The notes under the pieces: model-generated
The model's input: the letters and a program-made list of their open reading frames with translations, nothing else
Database searches by the model: none
Told to the model about the DNA's origin: nothing
Shown here: positions 8,368 to 12,079 of the stretch, in pieces
Layout of the letters: each line of letters starts with the position of its first letter
How positions within the stretch are numbered: the first letter of the stretch is position 1
Program-made: the position numbers and the translations under genes
Origin: Euperipatoides rowelli
Taxonomy: Eukaryota; Onychophora; Udeonychophora; Euonychophora; Peripatopsidae
DNA: 12,079 nucleotides
Strand: one strand, 5' to 3'
NCBI GenBank assembly: GCA_003024985.2
Contig: PXIH01S0004957.1

Positions 8368-8770
8368 TATAAAATACAAGTGTCTGAAATTATAATCATA
8401 AATTATGCACAAATATTTTAATTTTGATTATTGATTTGAATTAAATTGTTTTTGTTTTTATACTTTGCTGTTATTTTTATGCAACTTGTTACATTTCAAA
8501 TCTTTGTAGACCATTAGAAAGAAAACAAATATAATATTAATTGAACAATTTGGATTATTAACAAAATCAAATACGAGATTTCTTTTAATATTATCATTAT
8601 GGGAATTATTTTGGCCAAGAAAATGATTAATTTATAACATTAAAAAAAAATTAATTTTGCATTTTTTAGCTGTAATTTAGCAGCACACTTATAATTTTAA
8701 ATGCTCGTATCATTCATTTTTTCCCTCGTGCATTTAGTTAAAGTTGTATCACCACTATATGTAATTGTTT
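8368..8770. other. A+T-rich DNA without a gene
   Basis: I see no gene, repeat or motif I can support here beyond A and T runs. Confidence 0.7.
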
Positions 8771-8817
8771 ACTATCTGAAACGCAGATAGTTGTAAAAAT
8801 GCGTATTATACAACTAT
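8771..8817. repeat. Two overlapping, mutually exclusive hairpins
   Basis: ACTATCTG (8771-8778) pairs with CAGATAGT (8784-8791) around the loop AAACG. ATAGTTGTA (8787-8795) also pairs exactly with TACAACTAT (8809-8817). The segment 8787-8791 belongs to both stems, so only one can form at a time. This resembles a switch layout but may be coincidence; no transcript is known. Confidence 0.55.
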
Positions 8818-9013
8818 ATACAGTAATAAAAACAGTTAATGCTATTAGTATAAAAAAAAAAATTTTAGGCCTAACTATTAATTATTGAGTTTACAATGTT
8901 TTTTTAAAAATGGGGACTTAATATATACCGTATATTATTGGCCATCTACCAAAAAGAATTACGTGGTCAACTGATAGATTGCGATCGACATTATTGACAC
9001 CTCTGCTGTATAC

Positions 9014-9043
9014 ACTGTATATGTACAGTATAGGCCTACTGTA
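9014..9043. repeat. Triple CTGTA palindrome with TAGGCCTA centre
   Basis: ACTGTA (9014-9019) pairs with TACAGT (9024-9029), and TACAGTA (9024-9030) pairs with TACTGTA (9037-9043). The second pair encloses TAGGCC and so brackets the palindrome TAGGCCTA (9031-9038). Both recurrent words of the window meet here. Confidence 0.85.
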
Positions 9044-9110
9044 TGTCATAATATATTTATAAAGTATATATCGTACCACAATATAAAATGTCTTATACAG
9101 TAGGCTATGG

Positions 9111-9130
9111 TATATATATATATATATATA
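9111..9130. repeat. (TA)10 microsatellite
   Basis: Twenty bases of uninterrupted TA, flanked by TACAGTAGGCTATGG on the left. A 91-codon minus-strand frame across it (8918-9193) is an artefact of the run, which translates as alternating Y and I. Confidence 0.95.
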
Positions 9131-9182
9131 CAAACTTACAAAGTATGTATAGTTATACAGTATATTATGCACATACACACAC

Positions 9183-9212
9183 ATGCAGTACAAAAGGGAA
9201 GATGAGGTAAGT
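9183..9212 (+). promoter_or_regulatory. Strong splice-donor-like site
   Basis: GATGAG|GTAAGT at 9201-9212 matches the animal 5' splice consensus MAG|GTRAGT at every position except -3. Upstream and in frame is ATG at 9183, followed by CAG TAC AAA AGG GAA GAT GAG (peptide MQYKREDE). A small initiating exon is conceivable. An acceptor-like ATGCAG at 9183-9188 would instead make an 18-bp microexon. No evidence decides between these and chance. Confidence 0.15.
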
Positions 9213-9297
9213 TGATGTGAGGGGAGATAATAAAAATTTTCCTATTTGAATTGACTAGAATGTCTAAATTTATAATGACCAACATTTTACTTACAGA

Positions 9298-9317
9298 ATA
9301 TATATATATATATATAT
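9298..9317. repeat. (AT)10 microsatellite
   Basis: Twenty bases of uninterrupted AT, about 170 bp to the right of the other 20-bp TA run. Confidence 0.95.
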
Positions 9318-9633
9318 CTACTATTGATATGACAATGATACAAATAAAAATCTGATATTACATATAAAAAATACAAAAGGTGTACAAAAGTCAACATACC
9401 CAAGGCCTGGGGTAAAAACATCTCTATAGGGGTAAGATGACAATTCACATGTAATTTATATATCAATGCTAAATCAGTTTAATTTCCATTAACAATATTC
9501 ACAAATGAAATGGCTATTTTCACATAGCTTTAGATTTGAAATTTTTTTAGATTACATGTGTTAGATCTTTATATAGGTGGGCCTATGTGCTAGCAAAAAC
9601 ATTTTGTCAAGTTTTGTTTTCATGTGATTTTAA
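9318..9633. other. A+T-rich DNA without a gene
   Basis: I see nothing I can name. Local words include AGGCCTGGGG near 9403 and GTGGGCCTATG near 9578. Confidence 0.7.
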
Positions 9634-9867
9634 AAAAAGCAAAATTTCCTTTTAGATATTGGCTATTTTACCTTTTTCTTTTCTTTTTACGTCGTGAAAT
9701 TCATCGACAAGTTTGGAAAATCTCTATCGAAGAATGCAGGATCACAGCCAGGATTGGAGAAGAAATGGTATTGGCAGTTTGGAATTTTTGAACATAAACA
9801 AAATGTTTATGAACTATTAAATTTAAGGACATATGTCAGTATGTTAACCATCATAATTTTTTTTTAA
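9634..9867 (+). other. Open stretch of 77 codons lacking an early ATG
   Basis: This frame begins after TAA at 9631-9633 and stays open to TAA at 9865-9867. The only ATG is at 9841, so it could only be coding as an internal or terminal exon. A possible acceptor, TTTCCTTTTAG, ends at 9655; a long pyrimidine tract (9671-9688) follows. The middle is less A+T-rich and includes the segment KFGKSLSKNAGSQPGLEKKW. A minus-strand frame across the same 9690-9780 patch is also open. By rough estimate from base composition, two or three stretches this long are expected by chance in a window like this. I recognise no family; an exon or old transposase fragment is possible but unproven. Confidence 0.15.
9793..9811. 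repeat. 7-bp hairpin
   Basis: CATAAAC (9793-9799) and GTTTATG (9805-9811) are exact inverted arms around AAAAT. Confidence 0.6.
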
Positions 9868-9953
9868 CATATTTATTATAATTTATTTAAACTTGTTCAA
9901 TAACAAAATAAATATCCAAGCTGTCATCTGGAAAAGGGGGTGGAGCCACTAAG

Positions 9954-10117
9954 CTAAATCTAAATCTTGCTAGAAATTATTTTGCTTAAAAATATAGAAA
10001 TTTAAATGTTGCAAAAGACAAGCCTTAGTCAATAAACTTGATTCTCATTTTCTACACTTCTATTTCTAGATTTTTAAGCAAAATAATTTATAAACATACA
10101 ATTCCATTGAGATTTAG
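9954..10117. repeat. Long foldback hairpin, possible MITE or small-RNA precursor
   Basis: Arm 9974-10001 and arm 10062-10089 are reverse complements at 27 of 28 positions. In the same register, with no bulge, pairing continues inward to 10023/10040 (14 of 22 further positions), leaving a 16-nt loop. By hand count 41 of 50 positions pair over a 116-nt hairpin. A second inverted pair lies outside, CTAAATCT (9954-9961) with AGATTTAG (10110-10117). Weaker similarity extends to about 9936 (GGGGGTGGAGCC) and 10131 (minus-strand GAGGGAGTC). Nested arms with a diverged outer part suit a foldback transposable element. The bulge-free stem also suits a hairpin-RNA locus. No target-site duplication was identified with confidence. 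Confidence 0.8.
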
Positions 10118-10560
10118 TCAACTGACTCCCTCTATTGACATCATGCATATTTATTTATAGTAATCAAGATTATACAAAGACAAACGTCACTTTAAATAAA
10201 CAGCTTATAATACCTAATAATTAAAATGATACAAATGGATATTTATTATCAGTTAATTTAAAATATATTTATTATAAGGATTAGCCGCCCTTTATTAAAA
10301 GATAAATCAAGAAAATTGAACACAACAATGGTGACGAGTGTCCCATCAATAAAGCCATTTTTTTTACCAGAAAAAAATTAAAATATTTTTTCATTTAATA
10401 GCTGCCATGATGGAATTTTGTTGTATTACTGTACCAAACAACTAGATTACTCATAAGCAAAAACCAAATACTTAGATATGAATTCTTTTTTTTCATGCAG
10501 AGTACATTATGAATAAAAGCAAATCTGAGTGGCCTCAGGGCATGAAATTAAATAGTGATA
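10118..10560. other. A+T-rich DNA without a gene
   Basis: No gene is supported. The word AGCCGCCC at 10283-10290 is G+C-rich against its background but has no further context. Confidence 0.65.
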
Positions 10561-10640
10561 GCCCAGTAGCCTGAGGCTACTAATTGGTTGGGCTACTATT
10601 TTCAAGTTTAGAGGTAGCCCATCAGGCTACTGGTAAAAAT
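10561..10640 (+). repeat. GGCTAC-rich repeat, copy A
   Basis: The order of blocks is AGTAGCC/GGCTACT hairpin (10565-10581), TGGGCTACT (10589-10597), AGAGGTAG (10610-10617) and GTAGCC/GGCTAC hairpin (10614-10630). The sequence then runs on as TGGTAAAAAT. The same block order occurs at 11276-11350, about 705 bp downstream in the same orientation. The unit is far more G+C-rich than its flanks. It is probably an unclassified short interspersed repeat. Confidence 0.7.
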
Positions 10641-10756
10641 GTAAAATAAATTACACTAAATCCTATCTAGTCTAAATTAATCTGGACCAAGCTCTGTTCT
10701 GATTGTACAGAATAAGCAATTTTTTTTTAAAAATAATAAAAAAAAACTTTTATTTG

Positions 10757-10846
10757 CATCATTTGAAGAACACTGGTTGGTCTGACATCCAGACGCTAGA
10801 GTACAAGCGTCTGAATCTCAGACATACCATTTTTCTGCATCTTATG
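10757..10846. ncRNA. Bulge-free 90-nt hairpin, pre-miRNA-like candidate
   Basis: Pairing positions that sum to 21603 gives CAGACGC (10790-10796) with GCGTCTG (10807-10813) around a 10-nt loop. Below it come GTCTGA (10780-10785) with TCAGAC (10818-10823), TGGT (10774-10777) with ACCA (10826-10829), AGAA with TTCT, and CAT with ATG at the base. By hand count about 30 of 40 positions pair and every mismatch is symmetric, with no bulge. A weaker A/T-only extension runs to about 10741 and 10862. The geometry and the G+C-richer apical half resemble an animal miRNA precursor. A decayed foldback element is an equal alternative. The sequence matches no miRNA I remember, and the strand is undetermined. 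A 72-codon frame across it (10703-10921) has no recognisable domain. Confidence 0.35.
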
Positions 10847-10996
10847 ATCAAAAAATATTTTTATTTTATTTTTAAGTTCAGACTATCACTAGGCGGATTT
10901 CAGACTGCAGGGTTTATTTAATTTTATATAAAGTAGCATCAAAATTGTTTCGAGTAAAATTAAAAATATATAGCAGTTATACATTAGTCTGCACTC

Positions 10997-10997
10997 N
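10997..10997. other. Ambiguous base (N)
   Basis: A single unresolved base, pointing to a draft assembly or a base-calling ambiguity. Confidence 0.99.
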
Positions 10998-11275
10998 GTC
11001 CATAATATTAATTTTATTTTCCAGTAAGAGAAAAATCATATAAAAATAGCGTCTAAACTTACTGTACATTGCTATAGCCTATTGGCAAATTAGACTCACG
11101 ATTACTTTAACAATTCAATTTATACAAAAACAGGCAATTAATTGTATTTTTATTTCCAATAAAAAAATACTTGCAATAGAATTATTTTGACTTATTAGGG
11201 TGTCAACTTTGCATGTATCAAAATAATAAAATAATAATAAGCAAAAATGTTCTATTTGGATATTTTACAGAAAAT

Positions 11276-11350
11276 TTGGGCTACTACAAAAACACCTGGG
11301 CTACTGGTATATTAAGAGTGGTAGTCCGGTGGGCTACCACCAAAATATTC
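11276..11350 (+). repeat. GGCTAC-rich repeat, copy B
   Basis: This repeats the block order of 10561-10640: GGGCTACTA (11278-11286), TGGGCTACT (11297-11305), AGAG (11315-11318) and a hairpin. The hairpin has GTGGTAGTCC (11318-11327) pairing with GGGCTACCAC (11331-11340) around GGT, with one G-T wobble. This is the strongest short stem in the window. A related GCTGGTGGGCC follows near 11363. Confidence 0.75.
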
Positions 11351-12079
11351 TAATTTCTAGTGCTGGTGGGCCTAAATATTGAAAATGGATCTGATTTTAA
11401 TGGATATGAAATTAATATAGATAATAATGGAATGTCAAGTTAAACAGAACTAAAAATTATTTTTCTGAATGTAATTTCTGTAGAGACTAAAAATTATGCT
11501 AGATTTCCGTGATGCCCATAACGGATGTGTAGGCTTATCAAGTTAAACCTCCATATTTTGAATCGTAGGCTACTATGTAAATAATCATATTCTACTCACA
11601 CATCAAGTTAATATTTAGTAGGCTATCTTTCAAAATTAAATATTTAAAAAAATGATCTGGCAAAAGTTTGGCGATACAAGATTTTAGTACAGTAGCCTAT
11701 AGATAATTTTGACTTCTATTACGTTTTTACATTTTCCAAAACACGGAGAAAAAAAATACATTCATTGTTATAGTAAGGGATGAGATGGACATAACTTCTG
11801 TAAAAATGGGTCAATTGAAAAAATATTTAAGCATAATATATTGTACATACAGTAGGCTACATGGGGAACCACTCTTATTAAAAATGAGAAAATTGACTCC
11901 ATAACTTTTAACATATTTAAGATTAGGATTCATTATTTGGCCCATGGTAACATGACATTAGTTACCGGTACTCGTTTTTTTTTTTAAAAAGAATTTGCTG
12001 CTACAGTAATATTGTGTAAGCATAATTTACAACCAAACATTCACATTAAGTGAATTTAATGGCCGCCTAATGTCTACCA
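11351..12079. other. A+T-rich DNA with recurrent GTAGGCTA words
   Basis: No gene is supported. Four relatives of one word occur in 300 bp: GTAGGCTAC near 11566, GTAGGCTA near 11619, CAGTAGCCTA near 11690 and CAGTAGGCTAC near 11850. The window ends within or just after TAATGGCCGCC (12057-12067), the inverse of the motif at 6971. Confidence 0.65.

Noticed and set aside
8918-9193. 91-codon minus-strand frame
   Set aside because: It is created by the TA microsatellite and CTGTA words, giving repeated Y/I residues. It is low-complexity and has no family.
10703-10921. 72-codon plus-strand frame
   Set aside because: It crosses poly(A)/poly(T) runs and the hairpin at 10757-10846. The inverted repeat explains the sequence better than coding.
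1-12079. CRISPR array or prokaryotic operon
   Set aside because: There are no regularly spaced identical repeats, no clustered long reading frames and no ribosome-binding sites preceding plausible genes.

Overview
This window looks like non-coding nuclear DNA from a eukaryote, most likely an animal. It is very A+T-rich (about 70-75% by eye), full of homopolymer runs and TA microsatellites. It has no long open reading frame, no operon-like gene packing, no recognisable rRNA, tRNA or snRNA gene, and one unresolved base (N at 10997), as in a draft assembly. Two words recur: TAGGCCTA / GTAGGCTA, and TACAGTA / TACTGTA. From memory, such words and a hAT-type 'ATCGGTGCATC' repeat end are common in marine invertebrates such as echinoderms. 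That is only a low-confidence guess at the organism. The window is best read as an intergenic or intronic stretch. No protein-coding gene can be assigned with confidence.

Layout. Positions 1-143 hold the degraded end of a hAT-like miniature transposon. Positions 144-4060 are A+T-rich DNA with TA runs, scattered CTGTA palindromes, a hairpin at 2156-2219 and one less A+T-rich island (about 1600-1760) with weak exon-like properties. Positions 4061-4478 and 5605-5955 are two diverged direct copies of the same 350-420 bp sequence, about 1.5 kb apart. Between them lie a weak exon candidate (4591-4698) and a more G+C-rich stretch with a 10-bp inverted repeat. Positions 6970-7110 are locally CpG-rich and carry GGCGGCCATTA, a short basic reading frame and a 13-bp repeat. 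Positions 8120-9320 are dominated by CTGTA palindromes, compound hairpins, a G-rich purine tract and two 20-bp TA runs. Positions 9634-11350 contain a 77-codon open stretch without an early ATG, two long foldback hairpins and two copies of a short GGCTAC-rich repeat.

How the parts fit. Nothing here acts as a pathway. The coherent theme is inverted-repeat structure. The two hairpins near 10 kb (about 116 and 90 nt) pair arm to arm without bulges. That geometry suits either recent foldback elements or small-RNA precursors, and they are the best candidates for follow-up. The diverged direct duplication and the GGCTAC repeat pair are the next clearest signals, probably unclassified interspersed repeats. 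All exon-like calls are weak, because open stretches of these lengths are expected by chance in 12 kb of such DNA.
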